A DNA stretch of 10,067 nucleotides from Mariaggregatimicrobium sp964498785 (GCA_964498785.1 CAZCJL010000185.1:1-10067), one strand, 5' to 3'; counted from the first letter of the stretch, positions 1-6,613 are shown. The notes: generated by a model not told the origin, from the sequence alone. Numbers and translations: made by a program.

Positions 1-26
1 TACGACATAGCGGCAATCGCCCATAT

Positions 27-301
27 CTACCATAAAATATTGAGAAGATACCAATGTTTTTGCAGGCTATCAAAGCGAATTTCTTTGGCTGGTTTGATAA
101 CAACTTGTTCATTATCGATGGAGCATTGTTCCTGGAATACACGCAGCAGCAGTTTATAACTGTACATTGATTGAACATCGTCATTATCCCCGTGAACTGA
201 AGGATAAGCTGATAAATATTGGTGGCAATGTCCCTGAGCCGCTGTTGCGATTGTGAGGGACGTGCATTACCAAAATAATCAGGATCATCATCTTTTTTCA
301 T
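27..301 (-). pseudogene. Decayed DDE transposase fragment (IS1182-like)
   Basis: This is a partial, broken transposase reading right to left. The first frame, from an ATG at 301-299, gives MKKDDDPDYFGNARPSQ and then RLRDIATNIYQLILQF. It must shift frame near the C run at 188-191 to continue as DDVQSMYSYKLLLRVFQEQC and then VVIKPAKEIRFDSLQ. The second part resembles the segment of IS1182-type transposases that precedes the QNPSDPDATYxGHKGQGYQ motif; here that motif is lost and a stop follows at 27-29. The first frame stays open upstream to about 405, so a little more of the N-terminal side may survive. The terminal repeats and the rest of the catalytic domain are not visible. The assignment rests on recalled family motifs, so the IS family is moderately sure and the brokenness surer. 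Confidence 0.5.
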
Positions 302-352
302 ATATCTGGATGTAATTGTATCAGAAATGGTTGCTACTCTATTCTGAAAATA

Positions 353-385
353 AAATTTCCGACGTTTTAAAAACTTCGGAAATTT
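353..385. repeat. 33-bp near-perfect palindrome
   Basis: The ten-base arms AAATTTCCGA (353-362) and TCGGAAATTT (376-385) are perfectly complementary. Inside them GTTTT (364-368) pairs with AAAAC (370-374), leaving one C/T mismatch and a one-base centre. On the - strand it is followed by TTTTATTTT, so it could terminate transcription arriving from the gene at 562-1701. It also marks the upstream edge of the transposase remnant and could be a relic of the element's end. The sequence alone does not choose between these. Confidence 0.6.
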
Positions 386-471
386 GAGGTCGTGCAAAAA
401 TCAGTCAGATAGAATGATACCAGGATGTCCAAAATCATTGTGATTTCGGAAAACTATAGCAACCGGCGATT

Positions 472-492
472 ATAAAAACCGGATGTTTTTAT
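472..492 (-). terminator. AT-rich hairpin, weak terminator candidate
   Basis: ATAAAAAC (472-479) pairs with GTTTTTAT (485-492) across a five-base loop, about 70 bases downstream of the stop of the leftward gene ending at 562. The stem is AT-rich and has no clean U-run beyond it, so this is only a weak terminator candidate. The rest of 386-561 shows nothing recognisable. Confidence 0.25.
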
Positions 493-561
493 CGTTAGCA
501 TTAGTAGCCCAAGATTTCCCAGAACAACGAACCTTTTTTTAAGTGAAATATCAGATTATCA

Positions 562-1701
562 CTATTCGGCGACTGCTGGTTTGCGCAGCTTCATTATTTT
601 TCGAATGCTGTATCGGGTGAACAGAAACAAAGGTACCAGCAAATTTAACAGCGGGAAAAATATCAGAAACCAGAAACCGGTTTTCATGGCAATCGGTGGG
701 ATGGAAACGGCTTCGGCAACAAAGGATGCGGCATGATTGATCAGTTGCGGTTTCATGATCGCCAGTCCCAGCACGTACCATTTAACGTATTTGAACCGGA
801 ACAGTGTGCGCACAGGTATAGCGCGCAACATGCTGCGGGATGCCGCGGCAAATCTGGCAAATCGCCCGGATTTGATAGCAGTTCTGGCGCCGGCTTTTTC
901 GGAGAGCCCAACGATCCGGCCTCCTTTTAACGTCCCTGCAGCGGCTTTGGAAGATTTGGAAAACAACGCAGCAAAGGGGATCAGCACAAGAATGTCGATG
1001 CCCGCGTCCACTAATTCTTCGGAGGTGACTTTTGTAATGCCGCGAGTGACCACCGCCTCGTTAAAATTAGACAGGCCCCCGGTAAAGAAATTGACAATCG
1101 CGCTGGTGGTTGTGGCAACATAATTCCGTTTAGCGCCTTCGCTGGTGTACGCAAACCGGGCAAGAAAATTGTGCTTTTGGTAATGAATTTCGTTGAGAAT
1201 CATCAACAGTCGTTTCTGGCGCTCGCTCAATGTGTCTTCCTGTGTCTGCTCCCGGTGAAACACCGAATCGATAAAATCGGAAATTTTGTTCTCTGCCTGA
1301 ATGGAGAAATTACTTTTTTCGTAAAAATGATCTAACACCGGAACTGTATGATGGGGCCCGTATTCATCTAAAATATCATAAAAAAGCTGAAAATCCTTCA
1401 ACTCGTCATACAAGCGAACTGTCTCTTCCGGATAACGTTCGATGGCAATCATCCCGTTGTAATTTAACAGGGACAAAATTTCCAATTCAGTTGGAGATAA
1501 TTTTTTCAATCGTTCGGCTTTAATGGCCGAATTGCGGACGATATCATCCACCAGATAATCCTGGCGAATTTTTTCGGTGGATGGTGTTCTGAAAAACGAT
1601 TTCCAACTAACACAGCCGGCGATAAGAATTAACAACAGAGTGATCAGAAATAGTTTGCCTTCATATTCAAAGAATTTTAACATTTTATTTTCGCGTGTCA
1701 C
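562..1701 (-). CDS. Unrecognised membrane-anchored lipoprotein
   Basis: I do not recognise the family. The product is 379 aa from a GTG start at 1701-1699, preceded by GGAGAA (1709-1714) with a 7-base spacer; the upstream ATGs at 1746 and 1728 and the downstream ATG at 1683 have poorer ribosome sites. From GTG the N-terminus is a long signal segment ending in LILIAGC, a good lipobox with Cys30. Next comes a charged, helical, soluble region of about 150 residues. A hydrophobic stretch DILVLIPFAALF follows, then a small-residue and Arg/Lys-rich part with several KSG/KGG turns. The C-terminus has strong membrane segments (KWYVLGLAIM, then WFLIFFPLLNLLVPLFLF) and ends in a basic tail. The hydrophobic-then-glycine/alanine pattern faintly recalls pre-toxin regions of polymorphic toxins, but no toxin domain or immunity gene is seen. 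It follows the HAD gene on the same strand after about 150 bases. Confidence 0.75.
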   Translation of the reverse strand: MTRENKMLKFFEYEGKLFLITLLLILIAGCVSWKSFFRTPSTEKIRQDYLVDDIVRNSAIKAERLKKLSPTELEILSLLNYNGMIAIERYPEETVRLYDELKDFQLFYDILDEYGPHHTVPVLDHFYEKSNFSIQAENKISDFIDSVFHREQTQEDTLSERQKRLLMILNEIHYQKHNFLARFAYTSEGAKRNYVATTTSAIVNFFTGGLSNFNEAVVTRGITKVTSEELVDAGIDILVLIPFAALFSKSSKAAAGTLKGGRIVGLSEKAGARTAIKSGRFARFAAASRSMLRAIPVRTLFRFKYVKWYVLGLAIMKPQLINHAASFVAEAVSIPPIAMKTGFWFLIFFPLLNLLVPLFLFTRYSIRKIMKLRKPAVAE

Positions 1702-1708
1702 GAATGGG

Positions 1709-1714
1709 TTCTCC
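1709..1714 (-). promoter_or_regulatory. Shine-Dalgarno GGAGAA selecting a GTG start
   Basis: On the - strand GGAGAA lies 7 bases before GTG at 1701-1699. It decides the start of the lipoprotein gene in favour of GTG over the ATG codons on either side. Confidence 0.6.
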
Positions 1715-1849
1715 GTATTTTGTATCATTTCTTTAATAAATAACAAGAATAATCAGCAATGTCAAGAAATATTTCTAATATTGGTGATATTTTTTCCTGG
1801 TTCTGAAATAAAAGTTGCAAGATAATTTTAGCGTTTACCACCGCTGAAA

Positions 1850-2707
1850 TTACCCCTGATATGTTTGAGATTTCAACGTAATTTTATTGGCGATGTTTTC
1901 CGTAGCCATCATCAGGCTGATCGCGAGTGCGGATTTGGCCGACATGCCGGTGGGTGCAAGGTTGGAAACGCGTCCGTCTTCAATAAAGCCCCAGGCGCGG
2001 CCCCATTTTTCCCGTTGTTCGGTGTTAAATACTCCAATGGCAATCCCTCCATTTTTGCGCACCAGCGAAAAACAGGGGATATCTGTATATCCGTCTCCCA
2101 CGTAAATCATGTGTTCGAACGGAATGCGGAATTCATGCGGCTTGATTTTTTTATTCACCTCAAATGGTTTGGAACGGGATTCGGGACCGATAATGTATTT
2201 GGAAATATGAAACAGGTATCGGGTTTTATCTGTAAAACTGATAACATTTTTAGGAAAACAGATCCGATTTTCCGCATCATAATGGAAGTCGCAGGTCCAG
2301 ATATCTGTGAAGTATTTGGCAATCCGTGTGTTGCGAATAATCTCCCCAATCCCGCTGCTGATAATGTAAAACTCAACTTCGATAGCCGGATTAATTCCCT
2401 CCACATGCCGACGCAGTCGATTAAAGATGCGGGTGGCGCCTTCATAAAACGTGACTTTCTTGCCCCAATTCCGCAGCATGTTCAGCGTAATGGGAGCTTC
2501 CTCTCTGCTCAATTTTAGCATCATGTACAAATACGCGGGGATCGGATCCCATCCCTCATCAATCAGTGGCTGCACCCGGTTCTGCCAGAACGCCGGTACA
2601 TCCAGTCCCAAATTATCCAAAAACCCGGACGTGCTGTCCGGCGCCAATGTATCATCAAAATCAAAAATTACAGCAATGGTATTTTGTACAATTACACCTG
2701 GTTTCAT
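1850..2707 (-). CDS. HAD-superfamily phosphatase (phosphoserine phosphatase-like)
   Basis: A 285-aa cytoplasmic HAD hydrolase, expected to remove phosphate from a small molecule through an aspartyl-phosphate intermediate. Motif I is VIFDFDDT, with nucleophile Asp16 and acid/base Asp18. Motif II is IISSG around Ser117/118. Lys161 in TDKTRYLF is a plausible motif III lysine. Motif IV is GDGYTDIP with Asp205 and Asp209. The roughly 75-residue helical insert after motif I, containing FWQNRV and YLYMMLKL, is a C1-type cap that would set substrate choice, so it fits the HAD-IB / phosphoserine phosphatase-like branch. The substrate cannot be read from the sequence. There is no signal peptide. The ATG is preceded by GGGAAAAAT, a weak but acceptable ribosome site. 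No pathway neighbour is nearby, so its role remains open. Confidence 0.88.
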   Translation of the reverse strand: MKPGVIVQNTIAVIFDFDDTLAPDSTSGFLDNLGLDVPAFWQNRVQPLIDEGWDPIPAYLYMMLKLSREEAPITLNMLRNWGKKVTFYEGATRIFNRLRRHVEGINPAIEVEFYIISSGIGEIIRNTRIAKYFTDIWTCDFHYDAENRICFPKNVISFTDKTRYLFHISKYIIGPESRSKPFEVNKKIKPHEFRIPFEHMIYVGDGYTDIPCFSLVRKNGGIAIGVFNTEQREKWGRAWGFIEDGRVSNLAPTGMSAKSALAISLMMATENIANKITLKSQTYQG

Positions 2708-3037
2708 ATTTTTCCCAATGTTATGGTAGATATCAAACGAGCGTTATTAGTAGCGCTTAAGGCTTCCGTCAAAAATATTAAAATTATGAATGTAGAAGAG
2801 TTTAAAATACTCTCCTGCCACCTCACGTTTCCTCGTCTGGTCATTTGTCCCTTTCTCCTTGTCCTCTATGTCTTCATGTCTTTTTATCTCAGATTTTAAA
2901 CAGGCAATCCGAGAACCACTAAAACGTGAAAAAATGTCATTCTGAACGACCCCGGCCTATAAGCGGGGGAGTGAAAAGTCTAACGTAGCTGCTGATCACA
3001 GGGTAATAATAATGAATTCTTTAATATTTAAAGAGTT
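2708..3037. other. Gene-free stretch left of repeat copy A
   Basis: No credible gene is visible. It must carry the promoter of the leftward HAD gene, but I cannot place a convincing -35/-10 pair. A small hairpin, AGAGT-TTAAAAT-ACTCT, lies near 2799-2815. Around 2935 begins the TGTCATTCTGA motif that is mirrored at 3355-3365. Confidence 0.5.
2935..2971 (+). repeat. TGTCATTCTGA motif plus GC hairpin (left member)
   Basis: TGTCATTCTGA (2935-2945) is followed by CCCCG (from 2949) and CGGGG (about 2964-2968), which can pair as a short GC-rich hairpin. The same 11-mer, in inverse orientation and also next to a GC-rich hairpin, is at 3316-3365. The two could be the outer arms of one palindromic intergenic element, or two copies of a scattered repeat. 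The family is not identified. Confidence 0.45.
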
Positions 3038-3218
3038 GGAGTGCGACGCCTATACAGCCTGTCCACGAACTACCCTTGCGAAGGTTATTAAAATAGACTG
3101 GTCTGTATATTGATAAAATTTCAATGAATTATCTATATATTGTATAGATGCAAACCTTCGCAAGGGTTTGTCCGGCAATTATCGAGTTCCTGGACAGGCT
3201 GTAAAGGGATTGCACTCC
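3038..3218 (+). repeat. Palindromic intergenic element, copy A
   Basis: The left arm (3038-3086) and right arm (3152-3218) are imperfect inverted repeats. Both begin GGAGTGC at the outer end, share a CAGCCTGTCCA/C-GAACT block and end in ACCCTTGCGAAGGTT at the inner end. The right arm holds about 16-18 extra bases between these blocks. Between the arms lie about 65 AT-rich bases. There is no ORF, so if mobile it would be a MITE- or REP-type passenger. A second copy in reverse orientation is at 4945-5076. Confidence 0.8.
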
Positions 3219-3315
3219 ATATTTACAATAACTTATAACACTATAATTTCTACCCCGTGATCGGTTACAATCTAACACCACGAAGCTTAATAAAGACAAC
3301 CGCTTAGTGATATGA
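3219..3315. other. Intergenic stretch between copy A and the right hairpin
   Basis: AT-rich sequence between two repeat features. I see no gene, promoter or terminator in it that I can support. Confidence 0.4.
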
Positions 3316-3365
3316 TTCGCCCCGGCGGATTCGTTCGCCCGCCAGGCGGGATCCTCAGAATGACA
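3316..3365 (-). repeat. TGTCATTCTGA motif plus GC hairpin (right member)
   Basis: On the - strand TGTCATTCTGA (3365-3355) is followed by a GC-rich palindromic stretch. CCCGCC and GGCGGG around 3338-3350 fold tightly, and further GGCGG/CCGCC matches allow longer pairing. It mirrors the element at 2935-2971 across copy A. Confidence 0.5.
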
Positions 3366-3371
3366 CATATT

Positions 3372-3391
3372 GAGGGTTCCTGGACACCCTC
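3372..3391. terminator. Hairpin beyond the lipoprotein gene, weak terminator
   Basis: GAGGGT (3372-3377) and ACCCTC (3386-3391) pair across an eight-base loop, about 29 bases past the stop of the leftward lipoprotein gene. No U-run follows on the - strand, so intrinsic termination is uncertain. The loop sequence TTCCTGGACA resembles part of the copy A/B arms, so it may instead be a repeat trace. Confidence 0.35.
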
Positions 3392-3419
3392 TGGACTACC
3401 GTACTCCGAAGCCTGTGTC

Positions 3420-3884
3420 TCATCTATCGCCGTAATTGCTCCCCGGTGGAATGATCACGACCTTAATATAAAATTTATCACTATCCGCAAAGCCGACACC
3501 TGCCAGCGAGAAATCCATAAAAATATCCAATCGCCTCACCGAATAGGCGTAACTGATGGCATAAGTATAATCCACGTTCCCATCATCATCTTCATCCACG
3601 CCCATGGTATGGGGCAGGGCAATCCACGCGCCTCCATCACTAAAACTGATATGCGCCAGCACCAAACCACCGTTAAATACATCACGATCGATTTCATTCA
3701 AGTCTTGACGAAATGTGTAATTATAGCTGTCCGGGGCATTACTGTCATCATAATTCATTTCATCAAATCGAAACGAGAAGCGAGCGATGGTCATTTCTTC
3801 AATCGGGAAATCCTGAACATCCACCGGGGACTCATCACAGGCCATCACCACAAATAACAAGATCAATATGAAATATCGCCACAT
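3420..3884 (-). CDS. Small secreted lipoprotein, unknown function
   Basis: The 154-aa product opens with MWRYFILILLFVVMAC, a short signal peptide with a lipobox ending at Cys16, so it should be lipid-anchored outside the inner membrane. The mature part is acidic and beta-rich. Residues 97-105 (DEDDDGNVD) fit a DxDxDGxxD calcium-loop pattern. The alternating YTYAISYAYSVRRLDIFMDF and KVVIIPPG near the end suggest a beta-sandwich. I do not recognise a named family. AGGAG lies about 9 bases before the ATG. It is transcribed divergently from the ferredoxin-domain gene, with an FNR-like palindrome in the shared intergenic region, so co-regulation is possible. Confidence 0.8.
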   Translation of the reverse strand: MWRYFILILLFVVMACDESPVDVQDFPIEEMTIARFSFRFDEMNYDDSNAPDSYNYTFRQDLNEIDRDVFNGGLVLAHISFSDGGAWIALPHTMGVDEDDDGNVDYTYAISYAYSVRRLDIFMDFSLAGVGFADSDKFYIKVVIIPPGSNYGDR

Positions 3885-3925
3885 AATTCCATTCTCCTGG
3901 AATAATCAGTTATTTTATTTATAGA

Positions 3926-3954
3926 AATGTAATATAGAAAAGTGAGAATGTCAA
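3926..3954 (-). promoter_or_regulatory. Sigma70-like promoter of the small lipoprotein gene
   Basis: On the - strand TTGACA (3954-3949) is followed after 17 bases by TACATT (3931-3926). This predicts a start near 3919 and a leader of about 35 bases. The FNR-like palindrome centre lies about 58 bases upstream of that start, close to but not exactly at a usual class I position. Confidence 0.55.
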
Positions 3955-3968
3955 TAAAAAAGATTGTT

Positions 3969-3986
3969 CCTTGACTTTAGTCAAGG
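3969..3986 (+). promoter_or_regulatory. FNR/DNR-like operator palindrome
   Basis: CCTTGACTTTAGTCAAGG is a perfect 7-base inverted repeat with a 4-base spacer. Its TTGAC-N4-GTCAA core matches the architecture of CRP/FNR-superfamily sites (FNR itself prefers TTGAT-N4-ATCAA; DNR/NnrR-type regulators bind closely related sequences). A -10-like TATATT at 4007-4012 puts the start near 4019, so the palindrome centre (3977.5) falls at about -41.5, the classic position for class II activation. It probably activates the ferredoxin-domain gene under low oxygen or nitrogen-oxide exposure. No regulator gene is in the window. Confidence 0.7.
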
Positions 3987-4006
3987 CGATATTGGATTTG
4001 AATTGT

Positions 4007-4019
4007 TATATTGGTAATG
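4007..4019 (+). promoter_or_regulatory. -10 region and predicted start of the ferredoxin gene
   Basis: TATATT at 4007-4012 lacks a good -35 hexamer; the FNR-like palindrome occupies that position, as expected for an activator-dependent promoter. The predicted leader is about 110 nt and contains small potential hairpins (CCGAA/TTCGG near 4034-4050, and CAAAGCTTTG near 4024) but nothing I recognise as a riboswitch. Confidence 0.5.
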
Positions 4020-4128
4020 AAAACAAAGCTTTGCCGAATGACATTTTCGGTGGCTGGCTTAAAGATCATGCTCATTAGCGGCTATTCCGTACATTCGGAC
4101 GATTATAAATTCAACCGGAGATACTTAC

Positions 4129-4920
4129 ATGAAACGAAAAATCATCAATATTGATGAAGAATTGTGTGATGGCTGTGGGAATTGCGTGACTGGCTGTTCC
4201 GAAGGCGCACTGCAAATTTTGGATGGTGTAGCAAAACTCGTAAAAGAAGATTTTTGCGATGGATTCGGCGACTGTATTGGCGCCTGTCCAACAGGCGCGC
4301 TATCCATGGCAGAACGGGAGGCTGCTCCGTTTAATGTTGAGGCAGTGAAAGAATACTTACAACAAACACAGGGTCAGGAAGCTGTCTGGCGCATGGAAGA
4401 AGCCCTGAATCGTCATGACATCAAAGAAGACATAACGGATATTCCGTTCGTATGTCCCGGCGCACAGATGCGTGAAATCAACCGGATTCCGACATCAGAG
4501 GCTGATAGTCCGCAGCGCTCACAGGAGATGCCGTCCGGGTTGGGACAATGGCCGGTACAACTTCATCTGGTTCCGCCAAAAACGCATTTCTTTGAAAACA
4601 AGGAATTAGTTGTGATGAATACGTGCGGACCGCTGGCATCGCCAAATATTCATGACCGCTATTTAAAAGGTCGCAGCGTTGTTGTTGGCTGTCCCAAACT
4701 GGATGATACCACCAATTATGCAGCCAAACTCGGCTCGATCCTGAAAGAAAATAAAATTCCAAAAGTAATCGTCGCCCGTATGGAAGTGCCTTGTTGTCGC
4801 GGATTGCTGATGATCACCGAGAACGCTGTTGCCTTGTCCGGCAGGGATGATCTGGTTTTAGAAGAGCATGTGATCGGGATTGATGGTCATATTTGTATTT
4901 TGGAGAACGTGGGAAGATAA
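4129..4920 (+). CDS. Ferredoxin-domain iron-sulfur protein
   Basis: The 263-aa protein is probably a soluble electron carrier or sensor. Its N-terminal dicluster domain has CDGCGNCVTGC (Cys13, 16, 19, 23), a full [4Fe-4S] site. The second site, CDGFGDCIGACP (Cys43, Phe46, Cys49, Cys53), has Phe where the second Cys would be; homologues recalled from clostridia and methanogens also carry a non-Cys residue (CDGLG) there. The C-terminal half has family-typical conserved stretches: CPG (Cys109), WPVQLHLVPP, NTCGPLA (Cys166), GCPKLDD (Cys188) and RMEVPCCRGL (Cys222-223). These extra cysteines suggest another metal or redox site, though its chemistry is not known to me. GGAG lies 8 bases before the ATG. 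The FNR-like promoter is directly upstream and the DUF438 gene follows 457 bases later, beyond repeat elements. Confidence 0.88.
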   Translation: MKRKIINIDEELCDGCGNCVTGCSEGALQILDGVAKLVKEDFCDGFGDCIGACPTGALSMAEREAAPFNVEAVKEYLQQTQGQEAVWRMEEALNRHDIKEDITDIPFVCPGAQMREINRIPTSEADSPQRSQEMPSGLGQWPVQLHLVPPKTHFFENKELVVMNTCGPLASPNIHDRYLKGRSVVVGCPKLDDTTNYAAKLGSILKENKIPKVIVARMEVPCCRGLLMITENAVALSGRDDLVLEEHVIGIDGHICILENVGR

Positions 4921-4944
4921 AAGTGAATAGTATGCTGATTAGCC

Positions 4945-5076
4945 GGAGTGCAATCCCTTTAGAACGTGTCCAGGAACTTGGTAATTGCCGGGCAAACCCT
5001 TGCGAAGGTTTAATAGATATAAAATATTAAGACGGTTCTTTTGAAAACCTTCGCAAGGGTAGTTCGTGGACAGGTT
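4945..5076 (-). repeat. Palindromic intergenic element, copy B
   Basis: The left arm (4945-5011) matches the reverse complement of copy A's right arm at about 61 of 67 bases by eye. The right arm (5044-5076) contains the reverse complement of copy A's left-arm core, with some 29 bases identical (copy A 3058-3086). The outer GGAGTGC end is missing or diverged on the right. The central spacer is only about 32 bases and unrelated to that of copy A. It sits between the ferredoxin gene and the DUF438 gene. Confidence 0.8.
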
Positions 5077-5194
5077 GTTTATTGATTGTCTGAAATGCGG
5101 AAATGTTAGATGTGAAAAATAGTATCGAACAAATAAAATAAATAACAATGAAAAAGAAAACATAAGGTGGAATATTTAGCCTGAAAAATTCATA

Positions 5195-5327
5195 GCTACA
5201 GAGGCTCAGAGTACACAGCGTTCTTATTTTCAAAACGTTAGGCAAACAATAGCAACTCGATTTTTTCTTAATTCCGGTTGAAAAGTAATATGCACACATG
5301 TTGCTGTTTCTCTGTGACCTCTGTGGC
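5195..5327. repeat. Inverted-repeat pair of the CACAGAG type
   Basis: GCTACAGAGG...ACAGCG (5195-5220) is an imperfect inverse match to TGCTGTTTCTCTGTGACC...GTGGC (5302-5327). The arms are about 26 bases, with roughly 17-20 matching depending on gaps, and enclose about 80 AT-rich bases. Similar CACAGAG-rich sequences recur between genes in many bacteria, but this copy is not assigned to a family. Apart from this and copy B, the gap 4921-5377 shows nothing I can support; I found no convincing separate promoter for the gene at 5390. Confidence 0.45.
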
Positions 5328-5389
5328 AGGTTTTGTGAATAATACGGGTTAGAAGAAGAAAAAGGTAATTAAATTAAATGAGGGAAAAA

Positions 5390-6613
5390 ATGAGTGAACG
5401 AATCAATAATTCAAAAAAACGAAAAGAGCTATTGAAACACATGATTCTGCAACTACACGAAGGTCAGGCGCCGGATGTTGTTCGCACGCAGCTCACTCGT
5501 CTGTTGGGGCAGGTTCCTTATAACGAAGTTGTGGAAGTAGAGCAAGAACTAATTTCCGCGGGACTACCACAGGAAGAAGTGCTAAAATTGTGTGACATCC
5601 ACACTGCCGCGCTTGAAGGGGCAATCGATCAATCCGGTGCGCAAACAGCGCCCCCGGGACATCCGGTGCATACATTCAAACAAGAGAATCGGGCGCTGGA
5701 GTTGGAATTACATGAATTGGAAAAATTATATCAACAGCTTGAAAATCAGGCAGACATTCCAACTGTATTTCTAAATATTCAGCAACATTTCAACGCGCTG
5801 GCAGATGTGGAAAAGCATTATCAACGGAAAGAAAATTTGCTGTTTCCATTTCTGGAAAAGTACAGCATTACAGGCCCGCCACAAGTTATGTGGGGTAAGC
5901 ATGACGAAACCAGAGAATTACTGAAAGCAGCGTTCGAATCGCTAAACGAATCTGCAAACATTTCCATTGATGAAGCAAAAACGGTTATCGAAATGGTATT
6001 AAAACCAGCATCAAAATCCATCGAAGAAATGATCAGTAAAGAAGAAGAAATTTTATTACCGATGACACTGGATAAATTGTCAGACGAAGAATGGTATCAA
6101 ATATATCAACAAAGTATCGAAATCGGATTTTGTCTCTATGATCCCATTGAAGTTTGGCGCCCTGAAGAAATAACCAGTGAACACGTGCAACAACCTGTTG
6201 ATGGCAAAATCCAGTTGCCCAGCGGATCGTTTACTGTGGATGAATTGACCTCAATATTAAACACAATACCATTTGATATTACATTTGTCGACAAAGACGA
6301 TAAAGTGCGGTTTTTCTCTCAGGGGCAAGAACGAATATTTACACGCAACCGGGCGATTCTTGGACGGGATGTGCAAAAATGTCATCCGCCATCGAGTGTG
6401 CATGTCGTGGAAAAAATATTGAATGACTTCAAATCAGGGTCCCAGGATCGGGCTGCGTTTTGGATTCAGATGCACGGGAAGTTTATCATGATTGAATATT
6501 TTCCGCTGCGAAATGCCAATGGTAACTATCTCGGCACGCTGGAAGTTAGCCAGGATTTGACTGAAAAACGAAATTTAAGTGGGGAACAACGATTATTGGA
6601 ATATTCGATTTAA
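5390..6613 (+). CDS. DUF438-hemerythrin-PAS sensor-like protein
   Basis: The start is chosen at ATG 5390, where AGGG (5381-5384) stands 5 bases upstream; an in-frame ATG at 5378 would add four residues. Numbering here is from 5378. Residues 15-80 (ELLKHMILQLHEGQ, then LCDIHTAALEG) are a DUF438 domain. Residues 95-235 are hemerythrin-like: His95/98, His137, HYQRKENLLFP (His147, Glu152), MWGKHDETRE (His175) and KEEEILLP are candidate di-iron ligands. Residues 287-398 are a PAS domain of the type following DUF438, with FVDKDDKVRFFSQGQERIF, GRDVQKCHPP and YLGTLEVSQDLT. There is no signal peptide and no output domain such as a kinase. Such proteins are thought to bind O2 or NO through iron, with the PAS possibly binding a cofactor; that is inferred from family associations. 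It heads the rest of the cluster. Confidence 0.9.
   Translation: MSERINNSKKRKELLKHMILQLHEGQAPDVVRTQLTRLLGQVPYNEVVEVEQELISAGLPQEEVLKLCDIHTAALEGAIDQSGAQTAPPGHPVHTFKQENRALELELHELEKLYQQLENQADIPTVFLNIQQHFNALADVEKHYQRKENLLFPFLEKYSITGPPQVMWGKHDETRELLKAAFESLNESANISIDEAKTVIEMVLKPASKSIEEMISKEEEILLPMTLDKLSDEEWYQIYQQSIEIGFCLYDPIEVWRPEEITSEHVQQPVDGKIQLPSGSFTVDELTSILNTIPFDITFVDKDDKVRFFSQGQERIFTRNRAILGRDVQKCHPPSSVHVVEKILNDFKSGSQDRAAFWIQMHGKFIMIEYFPLRNANGNYLGTLEVSQDLTEKRNLSGEQRLLEYSI

Noticed and set aside
737..1123. 128-codon + strand open frame
   Set aside because: It is a shadow of the leftward lipoprotein gene, without ribosome site or known motif.
1865..2518. 217-codon + strand open frame
   Set aside because: It lies wholly opposite the HAD phosphatase, whose motifs are clear, and its translation shows no recognisable domain.
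2684..2899. 71-codon + strand open frame with a hydrophobic C-terminus
   Set aside because: It begins inside the HAD gene on the opposite strand, has no ribosome site and its composition fits chance in AT-rich DNA.
3129..3368. 79-codon - strand open frame
   Set aside because: It crosses the arm of repeat copy A and the right hairpin, so it is a by-product of repeat sequence.
3312..3857. 181-codon + strand open frame
   Set aside because: It overlaps the GC hairpin repeat and runs antisense to the small lipoprotein, which has a signal peptide, ribosome site and promoter; this frame has none.
3038..5076. CRISPR array
   Set aside because: There are only two copies, in opposite orientation, with arms that are inverted repeats and no regular spacers.
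5083..5095. Second FNR-like site upstream of the DUF438 gene (TTGATTGTCTGAA)
   Set aside because: Only the left half fits; the right half departs too far from ATCAA.
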